Assembly: GCA_963930775.1 (NCBI GenBank)
Contig: OZ005696.1
Location: 3,472,001-3,536,000, forward strand
Reading direction: 5' to 3'
Length of the DNA: 64,000 nucleotides
Origin: Cliona cf. orientalis
Taxonomy: Eukaryota > Porifera > Demospongiae > Clionaida > Clionaidae
Shown here: piece by piece, positions 10,501-21,295 of the stretch
Position numbering within the stretch: position 1 is the first letter of the stretch
How the letters are laid out: each line of letters starts with the position of its first letter
Notes under the pieces: generated by a model
Database searches by the model: none
Told to the model about the DNA's origin: nothing
The model's input: the letters and a program-made list of their open reading frames with translations, nothing else
Position numbers and translations under genes: made by a program

Positions 10501-13500
10501 TGACATACCGTACTTAATCTAATAGAACACATGGAAAAAAAATAATTTTAATTTTGAAAAACACGTTTTTCTGGTAAGCATCATCAAAATTTAATACTCC
10601 ATATACCGTATCCTCCCGAAGATAAGCCCCCTCCCCTCTTTGACCCTCAAGTTCTTGCACAGGTATGTTTGCCTTGATTATAAGCCCCCCTCCCACCAAA
10701 TAGACTGCATGTGTACACGCACGCGCGAGCGTGTACGTATGTACGTAACCCCACCCTTCAATTGACTACGAGTACAAAGAAGAATCTTTTGTATATGGTG
10801 GTGGCTTTTGGAAAAGCCTATTTTGAAGTCATTCTGTTATGATGGCACTTCTAGCTTGGTGAAGACATTTATGAGCTGGTCGAGATGCTTTTGCTTTCCT
10901 TTGAAGACGTACACACACGGAACAACAAGTCCTTTCCCCACCGCCGATCGTCATCTGTTGCCATCTACTTGATAGGTCATCTCGCTGCCACTCTTTTGGA
11001 GAAAAAATAGCAAACTCTGGATATTTCCCCCAGTACGCGACCAACGATGGTGTCGTCCTTCCACACGGTGACTGCAAATGGGGGCCAAGGGGGGCTTATA
11101 TTCGAGGGAAAGTGCATATTCAACTAGAGTTCTATAGAGCACATACCCCGCGCGCACATTGCGCAATCTATAGATCTGCTTTTGTTGCTGCTTGGTTGTA
11201 TCAAGAGCTTATAGACCCCATAAGCCCTTGGTTGTATAAATATAGGGCTCTTGGTGATATCAGCAAAAACACCACTAACTCTCTCTGCACCAGATCTAGA
11301 CTAGGAGATAATGGTATCTTACATTCTGATTCGATGGGGCTTTGCATTCCAGTCTGCGAATAGCTACTAGCATTATTGACGACCTTTACCAGTCCATAAT
11401 ATGCGCATGAGCAGAAAGCACAAGGCCTGCATGCATGCATAATGCATTGAGTGGGCACTGTCGATAGGCGTGGTTACGAAGGCTAACAAAAAGGCACTAT
11501 TTGTGGCGCTCGTGGACCATATCCCTCGATTCGAAACATACTGAAGCCCGTTTTTTTTCCAAATGCGACTGATTCATTGTGCTTACTAGTCGCTCAGGTG
11601 CCTAGATCTCGAGATAAGGCGATTTTTTTGCTAACGACAACAACGACAACAACAACGACAACGACGACACGACCGATTACTTTACCCCTTGCGCATGTGC
11701 GCGGGGTAAAAATAAGCCCCCTCCCCAGTCTAGGTCATGTCTACTGCTGAAAAAGGGGGGGGGGGGGGGGGGGGGGGGGCTTATTTTGGGGAGGATACAA
11801 TATAAATGTTATGAGATTTGTAAAACTTTAATGCTAATACATTGGATCATGTGTTGTATTCGATTAACAGTAACTACGGTATATACTTACATAACAGCCT
11901 GACACCAATAAGCTAAGGTACGTACATAATTTTAATCGTTTCCATCTCCACACCAAGACCCACTCACCTTGGTGTAGTTCAGCATTGGTCTTGATCTTTT
12001 CAGCCACGTTGGTCTCTCCTGCCCAGCGTAATTGATGAATCAGCATCCTCCATGAGGGTTGGTAGCGACCTTTCCCCCGGAGGAATGCTGCCACCACAGC
12101 TTGCAGACGAGCCTCATCAGAGATGTGCTGAACCTCGATGGCAGCTAGCTTCTTTTGACCATCACTATTGAAGTCATACCAGCTCAACAACCACCCGGCC
12201 AGGTCTCTCCAGCTCATCCTCACTGTCTTCACTGCCTCATACACACTATCAATAGTAAGTAGTGGGGCTGGATAGGGTAGACAACATTCATACTAATTTC
12301 TACAAGTATAAAAAATAATTAAATAAATTGAAGGATGAAGTAGGGATGACAGGGTCAAAAAGTACACAAACAAGATTAGGGATAATCATATCCACTTAGT
12401 CTATATATCCCTACGCTTGCTTTTTGAGTAATTAACTAACCAGTCAGTAATGCAACGATTAAAGCTGATTATCCCCCACCCTTATGAGCATAGTGAATAT
12501 CTTCCACATGCATATCATAAATTAAGGATAGCACCAATGGGTCACCATCAACAGGAGCATGATAATTGAGAAAAGCAAGCGTAGGGATGTATAGACTAAG
12601 TGGATATGATTATCCCTAATCTTGTTTGTGTACTTTTTGACCCTGTCATCCCTACTTCATCCTTCAATTTATTTAATTATTTTTTATACTTGTTTTATTC
12701 TTTTTTTATTGCCCTCTGGGCAATTCATGTCTTTCAACACTAGAGCTACCTGGCACGGTTTGCCCGTTCAATGCTGGACTTTATTATCAATGGGTAAAAC
12801 TACGTCTGTGTTTTCATTCGGCACTATCTTGTAGCTTATCTTCTGTAAATGTGTATAACTAGCAGTGTGTTAACCTTCGATTTCAGGGTACAAGACCATT
12901 GGATGATTGAGTGCATGGTAACCAAAAAGTTAGTCTGTACATGTTTAACATGCTGACCAGACACCAGGCTAGCATTGTGCACAATGGACAGTGGACACTT
13001 GTGTCGAAGAAATGTGCACATGCTTGCTATTAAATATAATATTATACAATGATTGTCCTTCACTTGTAGCTATATACAATGATACATATTAAATTTTATA
13101 GATTGAAATTTCATGGAGGTGTCAGTGTAATGGCTTCTACCAAGCACTATGTTGTTTTAGCTATGCTAAAAGCGGCCGGGTCACTGTTGCGGCAGCCAGT
13201 GAGCCTGGGGCATGGGCCTTGTCTCCTGAAACGTTGGCTCAGTGGCCTAGCTCAATATACACCCTGCATAAGCCTGGTACCCCGAATACCATACTCAATA
13301 GCTTCATCCCATGGCATTGCTGTACCAGTGGGAAGATGAGAATGTAGCCACGCCTCTCAACTCGTCAAGATAGCTGGCTCAGTGACAAAATTGAAACTGA
13401 GAAGGCTGTTTTGGGCCACGTAGTGATGCGGAGTACCTTCTGATTAGGAAGCGATGTGGCAGCTACCATTCAGTTGTCGCTGAACGCTCATAGTCTAGTT

Positions 13501-16455
13501 CGGCAATCGATCGAGCGCGCGCTAGCGCTCGCACTTAGCCTAGCTAGCTGGCTACGGAGCTAGCGCCTTGGATCTGGCCTGGACTGGTCGGCCTATAACG
13601 TCGCGCGCGCCGCTGACTACAGTCACATGACTTCGCGGCAATCACCATGGCAACACATTCTGAGCATGCGTATTGTATGACAAAATGGCGAATCAGACAC
13701 ACCCACTCGCAGAATGCGCTGTACACGCCCACGATTAAATCGCTGTCCTGATAACACAAAAACTAGCGTGCCACAGACGTGCGCGCTACAAAATGGAGTG
13801 GATTTATACTCAAGCTAAGGTGAGAGGTCCTAGCAATATCGAGTTAGTCCGAGAAGAGTAGAAGACTAGAAGATTGAGATTTTTGCATTTTTTATGATTT
13901 CTTTACACAGCTGGTTCAGGCATACCCGATTGTTTCCATGGACGGTTTGGGTCTTGATAGATAGATATTTTGATGTAGATTATGAATATGAAAGTTTAAA
14001 ACCTTAGCATTTTATTTGCTCTGAGTTATTTACTTTTTTGTAATGTATTATATATATGGCATATCCGGGCCATCCCTACTTATAGAGTCTACCGACTCTA
14101 TGATAAAGAAGTACAGGTACATGTACATGTACAGTACAGTTGTATATACAGTTAGCTCATCCAAAGCAGGGGCACATCCAGTGGGGGCTCAGGGGACTCA
14201 AGCACCTCCCCACAAAGGGCTGGCGCAACAGCCAATTCAGAGCTGTGTGACAACTATTGTTACTGATATGCAACAACTAGAAGTTGACCAATAATAAACT
14301 TACTAAATGGTATAGTTTCTCGTCACTACAAGGCCTAAAACAGCCCTCTTTGTCATCAAGCTATCTTCAAGAATGCATTAATGAGGGCGTGGTCAACGTT
14401 TTGGGAATGTGGCTAAAGTTTGCGTGATTGGTTTAGCACTCCCTTCTTTAAATCCTGGATACGCCCCTGCACAGGCCCTTTGAGGGGGACGAGGCTAACA
14501 CCCACAATCTCCTCTCTGTGAATTAGGACTCCTACTAACTACATGTACATGTATGCCAGTACAATGTGTATAAATGACATTGTACACGTAGACTGAATTC
14601 CTACTTCACCATGCACGACCATAAGGATGCATTATCAGGGCCTGGTCTAGCGCCAGCCCCTCCTCAGGGGCAGATGGGGGGGGGGCTTCAGCAGCCCCCC
14701 CCCCCCCATTTTATCATATGCCCATACTATGCAAAAGAGTGCTCTAGTAAAAAAGTACTAAATCAGTCCAGAAACTGCTGCCAGAATGCATCAGAAACGC
14801 TCTCAGAGAGTCAAAATTTCTAAAATTATCTGGGGGAGCATGCCCCCAGACCCCCCTAGGTAAGCTGTGGGCATAATAATATGCCCACTGCCTAACTATC
14901 GTCACAGTACACAGTCAGAGGTTTGAGCTACATGTAAACAGTGTAGAGACCAGCACCTTGGTACATGTATATAACCTACAATAATATTATTGGCTCAAAA
15001 TCTCAATGATCTAGGATGGGGTGGGGTTGTTATTATTATTACATATCATGTATCACTCTAACAGAATAAAAATCTAATCCGTCTAGTATACTGTGCTTTG
15101 CATGTCAGTTGTCCAGTGGAAAGGGAAAATGGGCAGCGGCTCTCAAGTGCTTAATTCAGTTATAATACAATGTACAAGTCACAAAGGCTGTCAGTGCATG
15201 AGATAAATGGCTACGTGTACTGAAGTACAGGTGGGGCCGATTAAAGCCATAGCTCTATGATACGGTATTAAAGAGCAGTAGGTGATCACTGGATCACCGA
15301 TGGCTAATTTTATGTTTGTTTGTTTGTTGTATCTATGTAGCCACATCATGGTAGCTACTCTTCAAGTAGCAACAATAGCACTGGTTATAAAAGTCAGGTA
15401 GAGCAGCACCTATGGCAGTAACACAGCAAAATACCAGTACATTATATTTCGGATTGTTATGACTGTGATAACTACTAATATACAGTGTGCCCTGAGGTGA
15501 TTATCAGATCTTCTATATACAGTGTAGTCCACTTAAATTGAATCTCAAAATCCATGAAAAATATTTGAATTAAACGAAAATTTGAATTACAAAGATCCAT
15601 ATAAACCACTGTATTGAGACCCTGCAATGCTTATTAGTGGAGCATTCAGCCATATATGAAGCTTTAGAATTGTTTTGAGAGTGATTTAGGTAATAGACAC
15701 TTATAGTTTCCTATCTCAAGGAGGATTGTAGTGATCTCCATGTGATCTATGTTCTATATTAATTTTATATAAATATATGCACTTTTGTACACTAAAGCTG
15801 GCTGTAATTTTTCTAATTAAGAGAAAAGACCAATTCAAATTTATGTATTAGTTAACTCTATGTAGGGAATCTGAAAGAATTTGAATTAGATGAAAATTCG
15901 TCTTAAGTGGATTTGAATTAAGACTACACTGTAAATGCAAGATTATATCATATATAGATCGATGGTTTGATATGATTTTAATATGAGGCCACTCCAAGTC
16001 AATCATTAGTTTCTGGTCCACACAAGTGCATGCGGGCGGGTGGGTGGTTACTGAGGACTGTGTGACTATGGTTAATTGAACTAAGGCAGGAAGGGGAAGT
16101 ACATGTACTAAACATGGCCAGCAAATCTTTAGTGCACAACAGCCTGTCAGATCATAATTATCATCACACATACATGTAGCTCATGCTATGTACACATGTA
16201 TGAGCTGTTCAAGTACACAAGCAGTTCAATAATGCAGAATGATAAACTGATGTCCCACAGTGTAATTAATAAGTTTAGTGTTGACCATGCATGTGCGCCA
16301 GGCAATGAGCTCGATAGTCTCGTCCCAGACCCCACCCTTAAAAGGAGGAAAGGGTCCGATATACATTGAGCACTTTTTGGGCCCATGGGGCACACAATAT
16401 GCAGCATGTCATGGCTCATCATGATAATGCAGAGGGGTAGGAGCAGGGGGAATCG

Positions 16456-16500
<45 letters not shown>

Positions 16501-17393
16501 ACTTTTCTAGGAGGGGGGGCATAGCCCCTCCACTTTTTGAGCCTGAACTTTCTTATACCAATTAGCTAATTTAGGAATTCATTGTGTATTTTATACCATG
16601 CATTGTTGAAGTAAATTTTCTTACTGCCTGAATGAGCCTAATTATACAGGAATAACTGATTCAAATTTTAGTCCCCAAAGTGCCTCAGAAAGCATCTGGT
16701 AATACCTAAAATCTCAAAATTTTCTGGGGGAGCATGCCCCCAGACCCCCCTAGGAGAGCTGCAACCAGCAGGGGCATTTGCCCCCAACCTAGTCTGTATC
16801 GGTTTGTATGCCCCCCCCCCCCCCCCCCCCCCCCCACTTTTTAATTGCTTCCTACCCCTCTGTAATGCATCAATGATAGCATTGTATCACATGATAATCA
16901 TGTGCAAACCACATGGCATGAATCTGATTGGTGCGGCAGAATTCAGAAGCCACATCGATCAGCAAGCTCCAGAAAGTGCTCAATGTGTGCCAGACCCTTT
17001 CCTCCTCTGGGGACGAGACTGTGAGTTCAAGATTGAGATCTCAAGAGTATTGAAAATAATATCATGCAGGGCGAGTGACCAGAAACAGATTTGGAGCGGC
17101 CTCAGCCTGCCCGACCACGCCCTCTCCCCCTTCCTCTGTTGTCGACCATGTGCTCCTGTATTTACGCCCATACCTTGCATTGGTCCGCCCTGGGCGACCT
17201 GCCATAGAGGAGGCTGATCCTGAACCTTCTTCAGCGCGCCCTGCCGCTCCATTTCGTACAGAGTGGGATTGATCTCCTTACGTGTGTTCATTCCAACAGC
17301 GCGTGCAAGTTCCAGCGTCGTACAAGGTCGTCCCGATCGCTTGATTTCGCCGATCACTAGCGATGGCACTGAATCGTGTTTACGAAAAGACAT
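7574..17393 (-). CDS. Z-alpha domain plus four death-fold domains, putative nucleic-acid-sensing adaptor
   Basis: Exons in transcript order: 17393-17174, 12267-11968, 10320-10045, 9638-9402, 7902-7574. All junctions are phase 1, giving about 453 residues. Exon 1 (residues 1-73) is a Z-alpha winged helix with TRKEINPTLYEMERQGALKK and QPPLWQV. Asn42, Tyr46, Pro61, Pro62 and Trp64 fall where ADAR1 Z-alpha has N173, Y177, P192, P193 and W195; ADAR1 K169 is Arg here. Each later exon starts with a LT(I/V)-like strand and holds a death-fold, best seen in exon 2 (WRDLAGWLL, then PSWRMLIHQLRWAGE) and exon 5 (PTWRQVADTL). Donors of exons 1-4 and all acceptors read well; the donor-like site at 7626 (GTACAC) is weak, so I take exon 5 as terminal with a stop at 7574. 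Start could also be Met at 17420. The role (Z-DNA/Z-RNA sensing coupled to death-domain assembly in the cytosol or nucleus) is inferred. Main risk: the 4.9-kb first intron could instead separate two genes. Confidence 0.75.
7963..8530. mobile_element. MITE with TACCGTAAAGTC ends
   Basis: Left end TACCGTAAAGTCTGGTTAAT then AAGCGCA; right end TGCCTTATTAACCAGACTTT then ACGGTA. Repeated AATAAGCGCA motifs lie inside both arms. It sits in the intron between the third and fourth death-fold exons. TA at both ends is the likely target site. Confidence 0.85.
8759..8820. repeat. Tandem duplication of a 31-bp unit
   Basis: Two identical head-to-tail copies of a unit starting GATAACTACCTCAGGGCACA and ending CTAATAGGACT. 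Confidence 0.8.
9252..9351. repeat. Foldback of ~100 bp
   Basis: GTTATATACCTCGG at the left pairs with TCGGTATATAAC at the right, and TTTACACAACC pairs with GGTTGTGTAAA around a CGGGCCTTCGGCCCT loop. It lies just downstream of the third death-fold exon. Confidence 0.75.
9810..10020. mobile_element. Short MITE with TACCGTAGG ends
   Basis: Left end TACCGTAGGATGGGTTTTAA then TTGCG; right end CGCAATTAAAACCCAACCTA then CGGTA. Total about 210 bases, nearly all arm-like AATTGCGAAT motifs. It fills most of the intron between death-fold exons 2 and 3 and stops 24 bases from a splice donor. Confidence 0.85.
10603..11798. mobile_element. TIR element interrupted by a nested repeat
   Basis: Left end GTATCCTCCCGAAGATAAGC then CCCC and right end GGGGGCTTATTTTGGGGAGG then ATAC are inverted repeats with two or three mismatches. 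An additional copy of the end motif (GGGGGGCTTATATTCGAGGG) lies inside at about 11090-11110. The interior holds a full family A repeat (11123-11712) and a 25-base G run (11755-11779). It lies in the intron between death-fold exons 1 and 2. Confidence 0.75.
11123..11712 (+). mobile_element. Family A repeat, copy 1
   Basis: Starts ACTAGAGTTCTATAGAGCAC then ATACCCCGCGCGC. Ends CGATTACTTTACCCCTTGCG then CATGTGCGCGGGGTAA. Just inside the right end is a variable AACGACAACGAC tract. The two ends share an inverted TACCCCGCGCGC / GCGCGGGGTA core. Other copies lie at 19238, 24849, 25786 and 36249. Confidence 0.8.
12302..12692. mobile_element. Foldback MITE, family F copy 2
   Basis: Same arm architecture as 3570-3957: ACAAGTATAAAAAATAATTA then GATGAAGTAGGGATGACAGG, closing with CCCTACGCTTGCTTTT, and a near-exact reverse-complement right arm. 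It lies 35 bases upstream of the acceptor of the first death-fold exon, inside intron 1 of the Z-alpha gene. Confidence 0.85.
13330..14105. repeat. Dispersed repeat, family R copy 2
   Basis: Shares ordered blocks with 4010-4895, including GCCGCTGACTACAGTCACAT and the end CCATCCCTACTTATAGAGTC then TACCGACTCTATGA. It contains no gene. Confidence 0.7.
14165..14470. mobile_element. TIR element with GCAGGGGC ends
   Basis: Left end GCAGGGGCACATCCAGTGGG is matched by right end TCCTGGATACGCCCCTGC in reverse complement. It is similar in style to the CAGGGGCGGATCCAGG element at 18600-18934. Confidence 0.65.
14640..14870. repeat. Dispersed repeat with GGGGGAGCATGCCCCC core
   Basis: A G-run/C-run pair is followed by CAGAATGCATCAGAAACGCT and CTGGGGGAGCATGCCCCCAG. 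The same arrangement appears at about 16500-16765, 30035-30250 (decayed), and in reverse at about 48340-48545 and 59370-59600. Confidence 0.65.
15518..15933. mobile_element. Tc1/mariner- or pogo-like MITE
   Basis: Left end TACAGTGTAGTCCACTTAAA; right end GGATTTGAATTAAGACTACA then CTGTA. TA at both ends and a CAGTGTAGTC terminus fit TA-target DNA transposons. No transposase remains. Confidence 0.7.
16440..16835. repeat. Dispersed repeat with long C runs
   Basis: A pure C run occupies about 16456-16500 and a second lies near 16810-16835. Between them is another copy of the CTGGGGGAGCATGCCCCCAG core. It lies in intron 1 of the Z-alpha gene. Confidence 0.7.
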
Positions 17394-17679
17394 CGCACGT
17401 CGGTTGGCGAAAATCAGCAAGGTATTGCCGGTAGCTAGCTTTGTGTTGCGATTGACACCAAATAAATACTGAGGGGAAATCCCTAGGGTGACTCGAACTA
17501 TACCAACCCCAAACCCCGCCCCTTCACGTGATCAATTTTAGCCGGTTTGACCAATCAGAAGCGACCTTTGAAATGGGCTGCGGTGATTATAGGTATCCCG
17601 CAGCCCCTATCAAAGAGTCAACGCTATAGCGCTATTGGTCAACAGCCCCAGGGCAATTGCGCAAGTGGATTTAGCGGAA
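17394..17679. promoter_or_regulatory. Candidate divergent promoter
   Basis: This 286-base interval separates the Met codon chosen for the Z-alpha gene (minus strand) from a candidate start codon on the plus strand at 17680. If translation starts at 17420 the interval is slightly shorter. It is richer in CpG than its surroundings (for example TAGCGCTATTGG, GATCGCC nearby). No TATA element is convincing. Promoter status is inferred only from position. Confidence 0.35.
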
Positions 17680-17758
17680 ATGGACGAAAACGGAAACGAA
17701 AACGAAAAAGGAAATGGTCGTCAAGAAGGTTCTAAATGTGGTATAGGTCGACGATCTT
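17680..17758 (+). CDS. Candidate first exon of an unidentified divergent gene
   Basis: ATG at 17680 opens a hydrophilic frame, MDENGNENEKGNGRQEGSKC then GIGRRS, ending at a strong donor CTT|GTAAGT at 17759. I could not find a matching downstream exon, and the Asn/Glu/Lys-rich sequence identifies no family. It could be chance. Confidence 0.25.
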
Positions 17759-18599
17759 GTAAGTCTACTTTATTATGCAAGATAGTGTGGTGCATTCAGA
17801 GACTAGTCACAGGCTCAAGGCAGGCTGCTCATGCTAGCTACATAAATTATATCGTGGGCCAACATATGCTGAAAGTTTGCCTGTCTGGAGTCTGGCAGGA
17901 CCTGTTCTGGTCTTTGCATTTGGTAGCTATCTGACAGTGAATTGATCATATTAATTGATAAGCCATGGGTGGGTAAGTAGGGGATACTTCAAAACCTGGA
18001 CTGTGGACTCATGGACTGGACCGTCGACCGTGGACTGGACTATGGACCGGATGTTTGACGACCGTTACCCATTAATTCTAACTGCAGAGGGTTCTCTAAT
18101 AGCTAATTGAGCCCAGAGGCTCCCGTTCAACTAATCAGTGGTGACTCAGAGTCATAACTCTACCTCTGGGCTATTGGTGAGCACACAGTGATAAGAAACT
18201 TCACTTGAAAAGGCTGCATGCATAACTCTTATCATACATAGCAGGCACCTAGCCGCAGGCTACAAAATGCCAGGCAGTGATAATACTGACTTAATTGGAC
18301 ATGTCACTCAGTGAGAACAGTGGACTCTGACAAGAGTAGCTAAATAACTCAGGAGATTGTCCTGACACGCAATAAATATTATTCTTTCTTTTATATGTGC
18401 ATGGATGGATGTGCAATCATACATACACTATAATTTACAAAACCGCTACAAAATTGCTCTCCCAAAGTGTATTAGTATATTATTCCTGGGATTTGTCAGG
18501 CTAGGCAGTCCTTGGCCCAGTGACTCAACTTCATGATAGTGAAGTTTGTCCTCGTACTGAAAAAGTGACCTATTATTGTGAGTGATCATACATGCCATC

Positions 18600-18934
18600 C
18601 AGGGGCGGATCCAGGACATCAAGTAGGGGGGGTCATAAAGTAAATAATCGCGCGCGAAGCGCGCGCGAAATTTTTGGCCACGCCCACTTTTGTGAAGACC
18701 ACGCCCACATTGTTGCCGCGAACGAGACAAACAGCCCGAGATGTCAATGGAACCCGACTTTTTCATCGTACAAACAGGTTTTTAGCTATATTTTGTGTCA
18801 GATCAAGGTTCATTAGTTGAAGGGAGGGTGATAAAGCTGGCTGCTTAGCCAAGCACAGCAAGCTGGTACAAGATATTCAGGCCTGGAAGGGGGGGTCATC
18901 TGCCCCCCATGACCCCCCCCTGGATCCGCCCCTG
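18600..18934. mobile_element. MITE with CAGGGGCGGATCCAGG ends
   Basis: Left end CAGGGGCGGATCCAGG; right end CCTGGATCCGCCCCTG is its exact reverse complement. Inside the left end is the palindrome CGCGCGCGAAGCGCGCGCGA followed by AATTTTTGGCCACGCCCAC. A second element at 30559-30901 has different ends but the same inner palindrome. Confidence 0.85.
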
Positions 18935-19237
18935 CCATCAGGGCCACTCAAGCTAAGCATGATTTTTGTGGCTGCTCAGTGAAGTGAAGTTCACTGGTCC
19001 ATGAGTGCATGCAGCATGTAGCAGCCTTGGTACAGGCTTGGCATCACGACAATGACACATGCTGTCATGCTTGCAATATCTGCAACAATGGCTCAATATC
19101 TGCTCTAGACTCAACTGTGAGGTACAGTGCCTCCAAGTATACGGATTTGTCAGTATTTTTACTGAATTCTGACCATAAATTCTGATAAAATTTCAAAAAT
19201 ACTGAAAACAGGGAGAATTAAGTACATACATCATAAT

Positions 19238-20032
19238 TACCCCGCGCGCATGCGCAAGGGGTAAAGTAATCGGTTTTGTCTGTCGTCTGTCTGTCGTCTG
19301 TCGTTAGCACAAAAATCGCCAGATCTGGAGATCTAGGCACCTGAGCGACTCGTAAGTACAGCATATTCGTTGATATCGTCGAAAAACTAGCTTCATTATG
19401 CTTCGAATCGTTTGACAAGGTCCATGAACGTCACAAATACTGCATTTTGTTGGCCACGCCTATCAACACCACCCACCATGTGCTTTGTGCTCATGCGCAC
19501 AACCTGGCACAATTTGTAGGTAAAGGTCGTCAACAGCCTGCATGTGGCATACACGAAGTCAAGCTGTCTAGTCTCCATAGGCTCCAACTGTCCCTGATTC
19601 TCCGGGACAGTCCCGGATTTTTAGCAATTGTCCCGCGTCCCGGAATGCTCTTCTATAATTGTATTATTGGTCCCGGAAGAGGTCCAGACACTAGCATAAA
19701 CACTGTAGTAGCAGTGCAACTAATCACTAATTGGTGGTAAAATGAACAAGCTGCTTGTGGTAGTGCCTTACAAACTTAGGTTTTTGCAGTAGCAACAGTA
19801 CAAGAGGTCTACTAGGCTTGCAAATTCATGCTCATTCTGGGTATTGTGCTCATCAAATTCAATCATATTGGGTGTGGTGTGGGTGGAGTTTTAATTAATG
19901 ATAGCCAGATCTAGTGGGTGTGGTCTATGTCCCTGGAGCTGTTCAGGAAAAGTTGGAGCCTATGAGTCTCACCATGGTCTCACATGCACATCGACGCTGC
20001 AGCGCGCGGGGTATGTGCTCTATAGAGCTCTA
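19238..20032 (-). mobile_element. Family A repeat, copy 2 (with extra sequence)
   Basis: Reverse orientation: TACCCCGCGCGCATGCGCAA then GGGGTAAAGTAATCGGTTTT at the left, GCGCGCGGGGTATGTGCTCT then ATAGAGCTCTAG at the right. About 200 bases longer than copy 1. The middle segment, with repeated TCCCGG motifs near 19590-19690, looks like an insertion. Confidence 0.7.
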
Positions 20033-20069
20033 GTTATATGGAGCTCTTTGTAAAATACTGAAAAATGGG

Positions 20070-20421
20070 TTTTCCATTTAATAAGCAAACACCCCCTATT
20101 GAGGAGCAAATTGTGAAATGACCCCTCAGGAACTAGTTAACTTGTTTTGCCCCTCAAGAATAATTAATTTGGACAGTTTAGCCCCCTAGGATCAATTAAA
20201 TTTATCTGAAATACCCTCTGGAAATTAATAAGTGGTAGCTTGACCCCTCCAGAATCTGCTTTTTGGTAGAAAATACCCCACAAGATTAATTAAAATCACC
20301 AAAAGAGGCCCATAAGAACTAATTAAATTGCCAAAAGGACCCTCAAGAAACTCGCAAAAAAAGGCCCCTCAGGATGTAATTATCACTCCTCAATGGGGGG
20401 TGTATGCCTATTAAATAGAAG
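20070..20421. mobile_element. TIR element with internal degenerate ~35-bp repeats
   Basis: Ends TTTTCCATTTAATAAGCAAA then CACCCCCTATTGAGGAG, and CTCCTCAATGGGGGGTGTAT then GCCTATTAAATAGAA, are imperfect inverted repeats. Between them a motif like CCCCTCAAGAATAATTAATT recurs about eight times at roughly 30-40-base spacing. Confidence 0.7.
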
Positions 20422-21194
20422 AGCCCAATACTGAAAATGCATGCAAAATACTGAAAAATTGGAATATTTATACTGAAAGACAGGAGAGCAGCTTGGAGGC
20501 ACTGGAGGTATAGCTACCAGTCACATAACAGGCTGGTAGGTCGTAGATTATACGCACAAACACTTGGAGGCCGTTCTGCCACACCGCCCACACAAGAGCT
20601 CACCTCATTTCCTGTGCCAGGAACACGCCCACATGCTTAATTAGGCCTAATTAGCTTTTTTTTTTAAGTCGTTGCGGTTAATAGTTAAGCAAGAATGCTT
20701 TGATCTTGCTTTGATGTGGGCAATTACCGGCCTTTTCTTCAGGGGCCACTTCCGGTCGCTAATTACACGCGCATAATCATCCCTGGCCGATTCTGGACAC
20801 GCCCACCTTCGACCAAAAGCACTCGTATGGCCTCTTCGGCCACGCCCCTTCACGATTCGCTAATTGAATTAGCCATTCCTGACGCTCACGCCCACGCAAT
20901 TAAATGGTACCGGTTTACCTTAAATTTGATAGTGTAATGGTGCATGTGGTAAAAGGTCGTCAATAGAATGCGTACACATCGATCGATGCTCGCCCCAGAA
21001 ATCATGGAGATACTGAGAGAATCGCCATATATGTCATCGATAGTCCACGATCTCTTCTACGCTAGGTTCGAATTCTGGGTCCGAATACCCTGTCATGCGC
21101 GCTAAACATTAAATTTTTATCATAGGTTTCATCATAATTACCTCATCGCGCGGCCGAATTGTTTTTTTCTAATTGGGACTCGGGATGTAATAAT

Positions 21195-21295
21195 TTGATT
21201 TTCTGTTCGATTTTCAATTTGATTTTCAATATGATCTTCAATTTGATTTTCCATTTGACTTTCTGTTCAATTTTCGCTTTGACTTTCGATTGTTC
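21195..21295. repeat. Low-complexity ~12-bp repeats
   Basis: TTTGATTTTC(A/T)A-like units repeat about seven times. On the minus strand they read as a KIKLKI-rich chance frame. This is 0.5 kb beyond the alternative chitobiase exon in transcript direction. Confidence 0.6.
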
